A DNA stretch of 8,664 bases from Erysipelotrichaceae bacterium (GCA_024709285.1 JANJWY010000145.1:1-8664); one strand, 5' to 3'; numbered from the stretch's first letter, positions 1 through 7,197 are shown. Numbers and translations: made by a program. Notes: a model not told the origin generated them from the sequence alone.

Positions 1-515
1 CCTGCCATAAATGCTTCAATATCTTCAATATAAATCAGACCAGACTTCTGAGGCACATCACGTCCGTCCAGCAATGCATGAACACGGACATTCTTAATAC
101 CGTCTTTTTTCGCCTGTGAAATCAATGCTTTTAAATGATTGATATGTGAATGGACATTGCCATCCGACAACAGACCTATAAAATGCATGGTGTTGTCTTT
201 GGAATAGGCTACTAATTCATTCCATGTCTGTGATGTGAAAATATCACCGGATTCAATGGATTGATTAACTAATTTTGCGCCTTGTGCATAAATCTGACCG
301 CAACCCAATGCGTTGTGCCCGACTTCAGAGTTCCCCATATCTTCATCACTTGGCAATCCGACAGCCGTCCCATGAGCCTTTAACTGTGTCATCGGCGCTT
401 CATTCATAAATTTGTCTAAATGTGGTTTATAGGCGGCCGCAACTGCATTACCCAATTTGTTATTGGATAAGCCGATACCGTCCATAACCACAAATACTAA
501 AGGTCTTTTTGACAT
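1..515 (-). CDS. gpmI: 2,3-bisphosphoglycerate-independent phosphoglycerate mutase, N-terminal part (cut by window edge)
   Basis: GpmI interconverts 3- and 2-phosphoglycerate in glycolysis, in the cytoplasm, using a metal-dependent phosphoserine intermediate. The visible 171 codons begin MSKRPLVFVVMDGIG, giving the metal-binding Asp12 of the alkaline-phosphatase-like fold. The motif DMGNSEVGHNALG follows, with the nucleophile Ser63. Further on are SDGNVHSHI (His122) and LLDGRDVP (Asp150, Arg152, Asp153), the substrate-binding set of the family. The ATG at 513-515 is preceded by a strong GGAGG at 525-529, with good spacing. The 3' two thirds lie outside the window, so intactness cannot be judged. 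GHNALG followed by IYAQGAKLV resembles the plant and trypanosomatid type more than the Bacillus type (GHLNIGAGRI). It sits behind the divIC terminator and appears to have its own promoter. Confidence 0.95.
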   Translation of the reverse strand, partial: MSKRPLVFVVMDGIGLSNNKLGNAVAAAYKPHLDKFMNEAPMTQLKAHGTAVGLPSDEDMGNSEVGHNALGCGQIYAQGAKLVNQSIESGDIFTSQTWNELVAYSKDNTMHFIGLLSDGNVHSHINHLKALISQAKKDGIKNVRVHALLDGRDVPQKSGLIYIEDIEAFMA

Positions 516-543
516 TTCTTACTTCCTCCGTAATTACGCTACT

Positions 544-572
544 ACTATACCATTGTTTGAGAAAATTTGCAC
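544..572 (-). promoter_or_regulatory. Putative gpmI promoter with extended -10
   Basis: On the minus strand TATAGT (544-549) is preceded by TGG, giving the extended -10 form TGnTATAGT. The hexamer 17 bases upstream, GTGCAA (567-572), is a weak -35, which fits an extended -10 promoter. It lies between the divIC terminator and the gpmI Shine-Dalgarno site. Confidence 0.5.
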
Positions 573-586
573 TTACAATAAACCAA

Positions 587-610
587 CAAAAAACAACGGT
601 TACCCGTTGT
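587..610 (-). terminator. Intrinsic terminator after divIC
   Basis: Read on the minus strand, ACAACGG - GTAA - CCGTTGT forms a perfect 7-bp stem with a 4-base loop, followed directly by a run of T. The hairpin begins inside the divIC stop codon (610-612), so it ends the divIC transcript and separates it from gpmI. Confidence 0.8.
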
Positions 611-927
611 CATTCATCCTTTTGTTTTTCCGGAAGATAGAATATCTGCTCACCCTCTTTGGAAAGCATGTAGCCAAAGCGGGCATAATTCTTAACATAT
701 TCAGGATCATTCAATTTATCTTTTTGTTCCATAAGATAATCGTTTTCATTCTCAAGAATGCTCATTTGTTCTTGAACACTGCTCAAACGAGCCGTCATCT
801 GGACAGTTTGAACAATTTGCAATGAGACCTGATAAAGAAGTACCAACGATACCCCAAAAACGATAAAAGCGATGATATTCAATACAAATCCTTTGAGTTT
901 CTTACGAGATTTCTTTTCTTTTTTCAT
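610..927 (-). CDS. divIC: Septum formation initiator DivIC/FtsB family
   Basis: DivIC is a small bitopic membrane protein that works with FtsL and DivIB to activate septal peptidoglycan synthesis at the division site. The 105-residue product has a basic cytoplasmic N-terminus (residues 1-12, rich in Lys and Arg), one membrane segment (about 13-33) and a predicted coiled coil (about 40-73, with SVQEQMSILENENDYL). The C-terminal block LNDPEYVKNYARFGYML then EGEQIFYLP is typical of the family. Length matches known DivIC proteins. The ATG at 925-927 is preceded by AAGAGG about 11 bases upstream. It follows rqcP as in Bacillus, but yabP and yabQ are missing between them. It has its own promoter and a terminator at its stop codon. 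Confidence 0.9.
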   Translation of the reverse strand: MKKEKKSRKKLKGFVLNIIAFIVFGVSLVLLYQVSLQIVQTVQMTARLSSVQEQMSILENENDYLMEQKDKLNDPEYVKNYARFGYMLSKEGEQIFYLPEKQKDE

Positions 928-953
928 TAAGACACCAACCTCTTGAGAATTTT

Positions 954-981
954 ATTATACTGCCATTTTACAAAAATGCAA
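954..981 (-). promoter_or_regulatory. Putative divIC promoter
   Basis: In the 70-base gap between rqcP and divIC, the minus strand has a perfect TATAAT (954-959). TTGCAT (976-981) lies 16 bases upstream as a weak -35. The start point would fall about 20 bases before the divIC ATG. Read-through from pth-mfd-rqcP is also possible, because I see no terminator after rqcP. Confidence 0.55.
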
Positions 982-997
982 GAGTTGTCACGAAAAT

Positions 998-1267
998 TCA
1001 TTCTGCAGGTGTGTTTATAAAGCTCTCATCCAACACTTCATACAACATTCCGGCATCTTTTTTACTCGGATGAGGATTTATTGCCAAAATTTTTATTGTC
1101 AGTTTACGATGGCCGAAAATCACCTCAACAATGTCATTTTCATGAATTTCCGTTGAAGGTTTTGCGGTTTTCCCATTAATGACAATGCGCTGATGATCCG
1201 CAAGTTCTTTAGCCACTGTCCGCCTTTTTAACACTCGCGCAACCTTTAGGAATTTATCAATTCTCAT
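998..1267 (-). CDS. rqcP: S4-domain RNA-binding protein RqcP (YabO/Hsp15-like)
   Basis: RqcP binds 50S subunits blocked by peptidyl-tRNA and, with RqcH, supports C-terminal alanine tailing of stalled chains for degradation. The 89-residue product starts MRIDKFLKVARVLKRRT, the hallmark of the YabO/Hsp15 S4 fold. This continues through residues 20-50 with RIVINGKTAKPSTEI and a FGHRKLTIKIL strand pair. Length agrees with the roughly 86-residue B. subtilis protein. An upstream in-frame start at 1339 would add 24 residues lying inside mfd with no family similarity, so the ATG at 1265-1267 is preferred. It begins 8 bases after the mfd stop; AAAGG inside the mfd end is the only Shine-Dalgarno candidate, at a rather long spacing (about 15), which suggests translational coupling. 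Confidence 0.88.
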   Translation of the reverse strand: MRIDKFLKVARVLKRRTVAKELADHQRIVINGKTAKPSTEIHENDIVEVIFGHRKLTIKILAINPHPSKKDAGMLYEVLDESFINTPAE

Positions 1268-1275
1268 TTTGTTTT

Positions 1276-4200
1276 TTAACTGCCTTTCTTGACTAATTTT
1301 TTGGTCTGCATCAATACTTGAGTAACCTCTGCTAACCATTTCGGATGTTTCTTAAATTTTAACACAATACGACGCTGAATATATTTCAATTCAATGTCTC
1401 TTGAAACTTGATTTACCAGCGTAAAGAGTGCCACTCCATCAATCGTATCGCTATAATCTTTCGTAAATGTCAACTCAACAGCCATGGAGTGTTCCTTAAA
1501 CGAATGAACCCTTTCTTCACTTAAAAGTATTTCCAAACGTTTCTTCTCAAACAGAAGAGAAACAACTGCCGGTAAATGCCCATAGACATCCGAGATTTCA
1601 TCGATCAGCTCATTGAGCCCTTTAAGTGTACGTATGGCATCCACCCGTTTATACATATTGATTTTCTCAAGATCTTCCGGCGCGAAGCTCTTTGGAATAT
1701 AAGCATCGACTTTCATCATAACCCTTGGTAAAGGTTCTGCCTCTTGCTCAACAAACACTCCTTGTTTCTCGGCAATTGCTTTTTGAAGCATCTCAATGTA
1801 CATATCTATACCGACCGTATCAATAAATCCGGACTGATCGGGGCCAAGCAAATCTCCGGCTCCGCGAATTGTCAGATCTCGCATCGCAATTTTATAACCG
1901 CTTCCCAGCTCTGTGAATTCTTTGATCGCTCCCAACCGTTTTGAAGCAATTTCAGATAGTTGCTTTTTAGGTTCATACATCAAGTATGCATACGCCAGCC
2001 GATCTGAGCGACCAACCCGACCCTTGATCTGATATAGTTGTGACAATCCGAAGGCATCCGCCCGATCGATAATCATCGTGTTCGCATTCGGTATATCGAT
2101 CCCTGTTTCAATAATGGTCGTGCACACCAAAACATTGCACTCATTCTCGGTAAACTGAAACATGACATCTTCGATTTCTTCGCGATTCATCTGGCCGTGA
2201 GCTACAGCAACTTTCGCATATGGAATATCTTGTTGAAGTCGGTAAGCAAGAGAAAATATCTGTTCGACATTATTGAACAGGTAAAATACCTGCCCTCCCC
2301 TGGCAAGTTCCCGTTCGATGATCTCTTTAACCAAACTGCGGTTTTTCTCTACGATGTATGTTTGCACCGGTAATCGATTGGACGGTGGCGTGTTTAATTG
2401 GGATAGTGAGCGCAATCCGATCAAAGACATTTGTAATGTTCGCGGGATCGGTGTTGCGCTTAATGAGAGAACGTCGATGGAATTGCGTAATTCCTTGATC
2501 TTCTCTTTATGTTCGACACCAAAGCGCTGCTCTTCATCAATGATTAAAAACCCTAAATCCTTGAATTTGACATCTTTTGACAAAATCCTGTGAGTTCCGA
2601 TGAGAATATCGATTTTCCCCAAAGCTACATCATGAAGAATCTCTTTTTGCTTGCTTTCGATGACAAACCGATTGAGCACGGCTATATTCACCGGATAATT
2701 CTTAAACCGTTTCAGAAGGGTCTGATAATGTTGTCTGGATAACACAGTGGTCGGACAAAGAAATGCCACTTGCTTGTTTTCGCTTACTGCCTTAAACGCT
2801 GCACGTATGGCTACTTCCGTCTTGCCAAAACCGACATCCCCACACAAGAGCCGATCCATCGGTTTCGCCTTCATCATATCTTCCTTGATTTCGGCAATGG
2901 CCTGCTTTTGATCGTCTGTGAGCTCATATTCAAACTCATCTTCAAATTCCCTCTGCATCTGGGTATCTTCTTTATATGCATATCCGATATGCTCGCTTCT
3001 TGACGCATACAGTGCAATCAAACGGTCCGCAAGATCAGCTATATTCTCAGATAATCTCTTTTTTGTTTTTGACCACTCTCCGGAACCAAGTTTGTTTAAC
3101 TTCGGTGAAGCCCCTTCTCCGGATACAAACTTACGTACTAAACGAAACTGTTCTAACGGAACATAGAGAACATCATCACCGCGATAAGCGATATGTAAAA
3201 AGTCTTTATGAACTCCATCAATCAGCTGTGTCGTTATTCCCATATACTTACCGATACCATGCTGCTGATGAACCACATAATCTCCTGTCGATAGCTCGTC
3301 ATAATTACTGAGAACTTCAGCTTCTTTGAATCTGTTAACAAATCGTCCCAATCGAATGGTTGTCGAAAATAATTCCTTGGAGGTATATACAACCAACTTT
3401 TCGTTAATCGCCTCAAACCCTTCATCATACTGACCATGAATGATCGTAATTCCTGGATATATCTTGTTACCATCTGACATTTGGTATGGGATGCTTTGAT
3501 CAATAAACTGCTCAATCATCACACGTATTTCGCTTTCCTGCAATATCAGCACTACATCAGCGGAATCTGATTGTTGTTTCACTCGCTGTGCCACTTGTGG
3601 AAGTGTCTGATTCATTTTGCTCAACGCATGCCAAGAAAGCTTAATCTCATCTTTCACATCGTACTGGTGGAAAAGTAATGGATTTTTTGGAGCCAGGACC
3701 GTCATTGCATCGAAAAACACATCAAAAAATGCCAATGCCTGATGGTCTTGGGCGAGCTCCTGAATATATTCCACGGTATCACTGATAATATGATGTTGCT
3801 GCTTCTTGACTTCCTCAATACTTGATACGACAACTTTTGCATCACGTAAGTCGAGTAAACTGCAAACATCGTCACTTAACCCTAAATAGCGATACAATCT
3901 TGGCTCTTTGATGTGCTTTTTAATATACGAGAGATCCTTGTCGATGATCTCTTTCAGTGCTGCTAATTCCAATGTATCTCGATCGGTTGCGGATACTTTG
4001 AATTTCTCTTCGATTCGAATCTCGATTTGTCGAATCGATTCTTCAGTGAAAATTACATCTGTCGCTAAAGGAATACGTATGTTCGAAACATTCTGTACCG
4101 TGCGCTGTGTGTGAACATCAAACGCTCGGATACTTTCGATTTCGGTATCAAAAAACTCGATCCGGATTGGCTGATCGTAGTTTATGGCATAAATATCAAT

Positions 4201-4725
4201 GATGCCTCCGCGTACCGCAAAGGTCAGCGGTTGGTCTACGCGATTCACTTGCGTATAACCCATCTCACGGAGTTTGTTGATGATGTTGCCAGGAGGAAGG
4301 TTTTCCCCCGTCTCAAGTTCTACAACGAGTTTTAACAAGGTATCTTTTTTGGGGATTTTCCGGATGATTGCAGCAGTGTGAGTAATACATAAAGGGTTTT
4401 CCACAGTAAGCAATTTCATCATCGCTTCCATTTTTAAGGTATGCATCTCCGGTGATGATGCTATGGCCTCAACTCTCAGTGATTCTTCCTGAGCATATAA
4501 GAAAGCTTGATCCGGATGTCCCAAAAGTGCAGCAACCTTTTCATACAGCTGCTGAGCCTGAAACAGATTTGACTTTACGATGATCAAGGGTTGTGGATGT
4601 TTTTTATAAAAAGCCGCAACTAAAAGAGCTTCTTGTGCTAAAGAAACATTGGCAAATCGTTCATTGTGCCGGCCATAAACCTCAATCGCCGGATGTTGAC
4701 TTAGTCGTTGGAGTATTGCTTCCAT
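1276..4725 (-). CDS. mfd: Transcription-repair coupling factor Mfd
   Basis: Mfd is a DNA translocase that pushes stalled RNA polymerase off DNA and recruits UvrA to lesions. The product is 1149 residues, full length for the family. The N-terminal UvrB-like module covers roughly 1-340. The RNA-polymerase-interacting CarD-like domain is near 478-530 (TGDYVVHQQHGIGKY). The motor follows: Walker A GDVGFGKTE at 629-637, DEEQ at 730-733, SATPIP at 756-761, the TTIIETGIDIPN to DRADAFGLSQLYQ translocation motif near 869-899, and GRVGRSDR at 902-909. The C-terminal regulatory (D7) domain ends at KKLVKKGS. No frameshift or lost motif is seen. The ATG at 4723-4725 is chosen because MEAILQRL fits the family N-terminus. 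An open frame continues upstream to 4872, but that part lies inside pth. The start overlaps the pth 3' end by 44 bases; the Shine-Dalgarno (ACGGAA) is weak, so coupling to pth is likely. Confidence 0.95.
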   Translation of the reverse strand: MEAILQRLSQHPAIEVYGRHNERFANVSLAQEALLVAAFYKKHPQPLIIVKSNLFQAQQLYEKVAALLGHPDQAFLYAQEESLRVEAIASSPEMHTLKMEAMMKLLTVENPLCITHTAAIIRKIPKKDTLLKLVVELETGENLPPGNIINKLREMGYTQVNRVDQPLTFAVRGGIIDIYAINYDQPIRIEFFDTEIESIRAFDVHTQRTVQNVSNIRIPLATDVIFTEESIRQIEIRIEEKFKVSATDRDTLELAALKEIIDKDLSYIKKHIKEPRLYRYLGLSDDVCSLLDLRDAKVVVSSIEEVKKQQHHIISDTVEYIQELAQDHQALAFFDVFFDAMTVLAPKNPLLFHQYDVKDEIKLSWHALSKMNQTLPQVAQRVKQQSDSADVVLILQESEIRVMIEQFIDQSIPYQMSDGNKIYPGITIIHGQYDEGFEAINEKLVVYTSKELFSTTIRLGRFVNRFKEAEVLSNYDELSTGDYVVHQQHGIGKYMGITTQLIDGVHKDFLHIAYRGDDVLYVPLEQFRLVRKFVSGEGASPKLNKLGSGEWSKTKKRLSENIADLADRLIALYASRSEHIGYAYKEDTQMQREFEDEFEYELTDDQKQAIAEIKEDMMKAKPMDRLLCGDVGFGKTEVAIRAAFKAVSENKQVAFLCPTTVLSRQHYQTLLKRFKNYPVNIAVLNRFVIESKQKEILHDVALGKIDILIGTHRILSKDVKFKDLGFLIIDEEQRFGVEHKEKIKELRNSIDVLSLSATPIPRTLQMSLIGLRSLSQLNTPPSNRLPVQTYIVEKNRSLVKEIIERELARGGQVFYLFNNVEQIFSLAYRLQQDIPYAKVAVAHGQMNREEIEDVMFQFTENECNVLVCTTIIETGIDIPNANTMIIDRADAFGLSQLYQIKGRVGRSDRLAYAYLMYEPKKQLSEIASKRLGAIKEFTELGSGYKIAMRDLTIRGAGDLLGPDQSGFIDTVGIDMYIEMLQKAIAEKQGVFVEQEAEPLPRVMMKVDAYIPKSFAPEDLEKINMYKRVDAIRTLKGLNELIDEISDVYGHLPAVVSLLFEKKRLEILLSEERVHSFKEHSMAVELTFTKDYSDTIDGVALFTLVNQVSRDIELKYIQRRIVLKFKKHPKWLAEVTQVLMQTKKLVKKGS

Positions 4726-5287
4726 TATTTTTTCCGTTATTCCGATCGACAGCTTCTTTAATACCGCCTTTGATAAACAATAAAACTGTATCCGCTGCCT
4801 CATTGATACTTTGCTGATATAACTCCCGATTTTCCGGTTCGACCTTACCCAATACATAATCGACCGTATCAATCAGCGGATTCTTACCGATGCCTACGCG
4901 CAAGCGCGGAATATTCGTGTCACTGAGGTGATCCATGATGCTTTTCAGTCCTTTTTGTCCTCCGGCACTGCCACTTGCCCTGACTCGTATTTTTCCGACC
5001 GGTAAGTCCAGATCATCGCTGATCACCAGAATGTCTTCGTGTTTTATTTTAAAGAATCGAACAGCAGCACTCACTGCTTCCCCAGACAAGTTCATATAGG
5101 TTTGTGGTTTCATTAGCATCACTTGTTCGTTGTTATAAACCGCAACTGTGTAGAAAGAGTGAAATTTTATCTGATTAAACTGAGTATTCAGCTTTTCTGC
5201 TGTTTTATCAATGACTAAAAATCCCGTGTTATGCCGGGTTTGCTCATACTTTTTCCCTGGATTTCCTAATCCGACGATCAGTTTCAT
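4682..5287 (-). CDS. pth: Peptidyl-tRNA hydrolase (Pth/SpoVC)
   Basis: Pth cleaves the ester bond of peptidyl-tRNA released from ribosomes, recycling tRNA. The 201-residue product starts MKLIVGLGNPGKKYEQTRHN, with Asn9 and the catalytic His19. It continues with KPQTYMNLSGEAV (Asn66) and ISDDLDLPVGKIRVR (the catalytic Asp in DDLD, residues 91-94). Where most members have GGHNG, this protein has GGQKG (109-113). The tail after residue ~184 is a low-complexity Asn/Gly/Thr/Ser stretch beyond the usual end, most of it encoded in the overlap with mfd. The ATG at 5285-5287 has AGGTGA close upstream. A GTG at 5312-5314 in the same frame is rejected because it abuts the -10 element. It is the first gene of pth-mfd-rqcP. 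Confidence 0.93.
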   Translation of the reverse strand: MKLIVGLGNPGKKYEQTRHNTGFLVIDKTAEKLNTQFNQIKFHSFYTVAVYNNEQVMLMKPQTYMNLSGEAVSAAVRFFKIKHEDILVISDDLDLPVGKIRVRASGSAGGQKGLKSIMDHLSDTNIPRLRVGIGKNPLIDTVDYVLGKVEPENRELYQQSINEAADTVLLFIKGGIKEAVDRNNGKNNGSNTPTTKSTSGD

Positions 5288-5305
5288 GACTTCACCTACT
5301 TTTCT

Positions 5306-5311
5306 ATTATA
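5306..5311 (-). promoter_or_regulatory. Putative -10 element of the pth-mfd-rqcP promoter
   Basis: A perfect TATAAT on the minus strand, preceded by TGTG, sits in the 65-base gap between the khpB terminator and pth. No good -35 is seen: the expected position falls in the T-run of the terminator. Transcription would start about 12 bases before the pth ATG, leaving room only for the Shine-Dalgarno site. Confidence 0.5.
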
Positions 5312-5327
5312 CACATGTTTTTCGAAG

Positions 5328-5353
5328 AAAAAACTTTTCCTTTTGGGAAAAGT
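5328..5353 (-). terminator. Intrinsic terminator after khpB
   Basis: On the minus strand ACTTTTCC - CAAAA - GGAAAAGT forms an 8-bp stem with a 5-base loop, ending in six T. The first base of the hairpin is the last base of the khpB stop codon. It closes the rpmH-rnpA-yidC-khpB unit. Confidence 0.8.
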
Positions 5354-5967
5354 CAGTTTTTGTTTTTATCAAACAGTATGCGTAAGCGGCGATGGCTGCC
5401 ATCTCCTTCACTTTCGGTACGAATGTTCTTCATCTCCGAAAGCATTTGGTGAATTACTTTGCGTTCGTCATTGGGCATCGGATCAAGGACTGCGCTGATC
5501 TTGGTGCGTTGAACGGTACGGGCTATCCGTGTGGCCATTGCTTTTACTTTGTCGTATCGGTCATTTTTATAGTTATTGATATCAACCAAGACTTGGAAGC
5601 GGCGTTTGAAATAGGAATTTACAGCCCCGCGAACCACTGTGTTGATTGCTTGTAGCGTCTGACCGCCGCGCCCAATCAAAATCGCATTATTTTCAGCATT
5701 GATCATAACTCTGAAAGTTTCGTTTTGCCGTTCAACCCCGACTTCGATTGACTGTTGAATGTTTTTAAAGAACGTTTCAAGGTAAGTCTTAAGAAATTCA
5801 CTTACATCGTTAAGACAGTAAACTTCAGCTGTAACCTGAGCTCCAAATCCTAAGAATCCTTGTTTTTCTTCAAGTACGTAGTAGGTCAGTTCGTCAACCC
5901 GTACACCTTTTTCCTTAGCGACTTTATCGAGCAACTCCTCTAAGTTTTTTGCGGTATACTTTTTCAT
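5353..5967 (-). CDS. khpB: KhpB/Jag RNA-binding protein (Jag_N, KH, R3H domains)
   Basis: KhpB (Jag, EloR) is a cytoplasmic RNA-binding protein that partners KhpA and, in streptococci and relatives, influences cell elongation. The 204-residue product has all three expected domains. The Jag N-terminal domain is at 1-50 (MKKYTAKNLEELL to KQGFLGFGAQVTAEV). The KH domain is at about 75-132, with the GxxG loop GRGG at 99-102. The R3H domain is at about 140-200, with Arg169 and His173 in ERKVIHQ and ending RRLRILF. The ATG at 5965-5967 lies 2 bases after the yidC stop, with GGGAG inside the yidC end as Shine-Dalgarno. The open frame extends upstream to 6006, but that part lies within yidC and is not conserved. 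Neighbourhood with yidC is classic for Firmicutes. Confidence 0.92.
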   Translation of the reverse strand: MKKYTAKNLEELLDKVAKEKGVRVDELTYYVLEEKQGFLGFGAQVTAEVYCLNDVSEFLKTYLETFFKNIQQSIEVGVERQNETFRVMINAENNAILIGRGGQTLQAINTVVRGAVNSYFKRRFQVLVDINNYKNDRYDKVKAMATRIARTVQRTKISAVLDPMPNDERKVIHQMLSEMKNIRTESEGDGSHRRLRILFDKNKN

Positions 5968-5969
5968 AA

Positions 5970-6839
5970 TTACTTCGCTCCCGCAGGAGTATCGATATAC
6001 TTCCATTGAATGAACAGCGTCTGTGCTACTTGAGCAAATGCACTCACCAACCAGTACAAGGACATTGCGGTCGGCCAGTTGATCGATATGAACATAATCA
6101 TCGCAAACATACCATACATCATACCTTTTTGACTGTTCGGTGCCGGTTTGTCACCCGGACGGCTCTTCGCTGCTTTTTTAGCCAAATACTGAGGAAGCAT
6201 CATGGATGCGAATTGGAATGCGCCCATTAACAAGAAGATAATGATATAGATGAAATTCATTTCCAGAAATCCGGTCATCGGTGTGACTTTGAGACTTGCA
6301 CCAAACAACGTACCATTTAAGACTGACTCTGAACGTTGAACCGCTTGCCACATGGCCAAGATGATTGGCAATTGGATGAATGTGACTAATATCGTACCTA
6401 ACGGGTTGACATTGTGCTTCGTGTAAAGAGCTTGCATCTCTTGTCCCATAGCCATGCGTGATTGATCATCTTTTTTGCCTTCATACTTCTTTTGGATTTT
6501 GTTGAGTTCCGGTTGCAATACCTGCATCTTTTGCGTTGCCACCGTTGATTTAATTGTAAATGTCAAAGTGATTAACTTAATAAAAATCGTGACGGCTGCA
6601 ATTGCCAAAGCAATGCCAAGGTAAGGTTGCAGGAAATTGATGGCTTTTGCCAAAGGGAATACGAATAAAGCAGAGAACCAGCTCTCATTCGCCCAGATTT
6701 CTGCTAGTGTCGTTGTAGAAGAAATAATTTTGTCTGGCAGTACATTGCCATTCTTATCAAGGACGCTGGTACATCCGCTTAAGAACAAAAGCAGTGCGCC
6801 GCCTCCGATAAGGGTCTTGCGTTTTTTAAATACGTTCAT
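5970..6839 (-). CDS. yidC: Membrane protein insertase YidC/OxaA (SpoIIIJ type), lipoprotein
   Basis: YidC inserts and folds membrane proteins, alone or with SecYEG. The 289-residue product has a basic N-terminus and a lipoprotein signal with lipobox LSGC (lipidated Cys23). Five core membrane segments follow, near 70-97, 148-167, 195-218, 240-254 and 257-278. Between the first two lies the cytoplasmic helical hairpin (about 100-145, KMQVLQPELNKIQKKYEGK to KHNVNPLG). The membrane-buried Arg that most YidC proteins carry in the first core segment is Lys88 here (TIFIKLITL). There is no long basic C-terminal tail, unlike many YidC2 paralogues. The ATG at 6837-6839 has an excellent AAGGAG 7 bases upstream, and the gene overlaps the rnpA end by 14 bases, so the two are translationally linked. 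Confidence 0.94.
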   Translation of the reverse strand: MNVFKKRKTLIGGGALLLFLSGCTSVLDKNGNVLPDKIISSTTTLAEIWANESWFSALFVFPLAKAINFLQPYLGIALAIAAVTIFIKLITLTFTIKSTVATQKMQVLQPELNKIQKKYEGKKDDQSRMAMGQEMQALYTKHNVNPLGTILVTFIQLPIILAMWQAVQRSESVLNGTLFGASLKVTPMTGFLEMNFIYIIIFLLMGAFQFASMMLPQYLAKKAAKSRPGDKPAPNSQKGMMYGMFAMIMFISINWPTAMSLYWLVSAFAQVAQTLFIQWKYIDTPAGAK

Positions 6840-7197
6840 CTTTAATCTCCTTCATAGATTGTGCGTCATAGTATATTTTAATCTTTTTTAACAATGTTTC
6901 CAACTCTTTTTTATTCTGGTGGTAACATTGCTCAAGATAACCGCCTCTTACAATACAAATCAAATCAAACTTCTCATCAAATGTCATTAATTCTTGCATC
7001 ATCATCCGACATTGACGTTTGATTTTGTTTCTTTCGACAGCATTACCCAATTTCTTCGAAACTGTGATTCCAACGCGTGCTTGTTCTGTTGTTCGTTTCA
7101 CATGATAAAGGACAAAGCACTTGTTTGTAAAAAAGTGTCTTTTGCCAATGATTGTTTGAAATTCACGTGCATTTTTAATGCGAAGATCTTTTCTCAT
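6826..7197 (-). CDS. rnpA: Ribonuclease P protein component
   Basis: RnpA is the small basic protein that helps the RNase P RNA bind pre-tRNA and trim its 5' leader. The 123-residue product begins MRKDLRIKNAREFQ as expected. It carries VGITVSKKLGNAVERNKIKR (42-61), containing the RNR-type motif (Arg56, Asn57, Arg61) that contacts the RNA. Length is at the upper end of the family because the C-terminus (SMKEIKDERI) runs through the yidC Shine-Dalgarno and start codon. The start codon at 7195-7197 fits the family, but no Shine-Dalgarno is seen: the preceding bases are the T-run of a terminator hairpin. Expression therefore probably depends on read-through from rpmH. Confidence 0.93.
   Translation of the reverse strand: MRKDLRIKNAREFQTIIGKRHFFTNKCFVLYHVKRTTEQARVGITVSKKLGNAVERNKIKRQCRMMMQELMTFDEKFDLICIVRGGYLEQCYHQNKKELETLLKKIKIYYDAQSMKEIKDERI

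Noticed and set aside
457..825. 122-codon plus-strand open frame across gpmI start and divIC
   Set aside because: It overlaps the gpmI start, its promoter, the divIC terminator and divIC itself, and its hydrophobic product is explained by antisense reading of these.
2976..3311. Plus-strand open frame opposite mfd, one of several in mfd
   Set aside because: The minus-strand mfd frame is intact with all motifs; the antisense frames show no recognisable protein features.
5288..5314. Upstream GTG start adding 9 residues to Pth
   Set aside because: The GTG abuts the TATAAT element, so it would not be in the mRNA, and family members start at MKLIVGLGNPG.
5315..5333. Second small hairpin GTTTTT/AAAAAC after the khpB terminator
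   Set aside because: The stem is nearly all A-T and is explained by the terminator T-run next to a short A-run; unlikely to be a functional structure.
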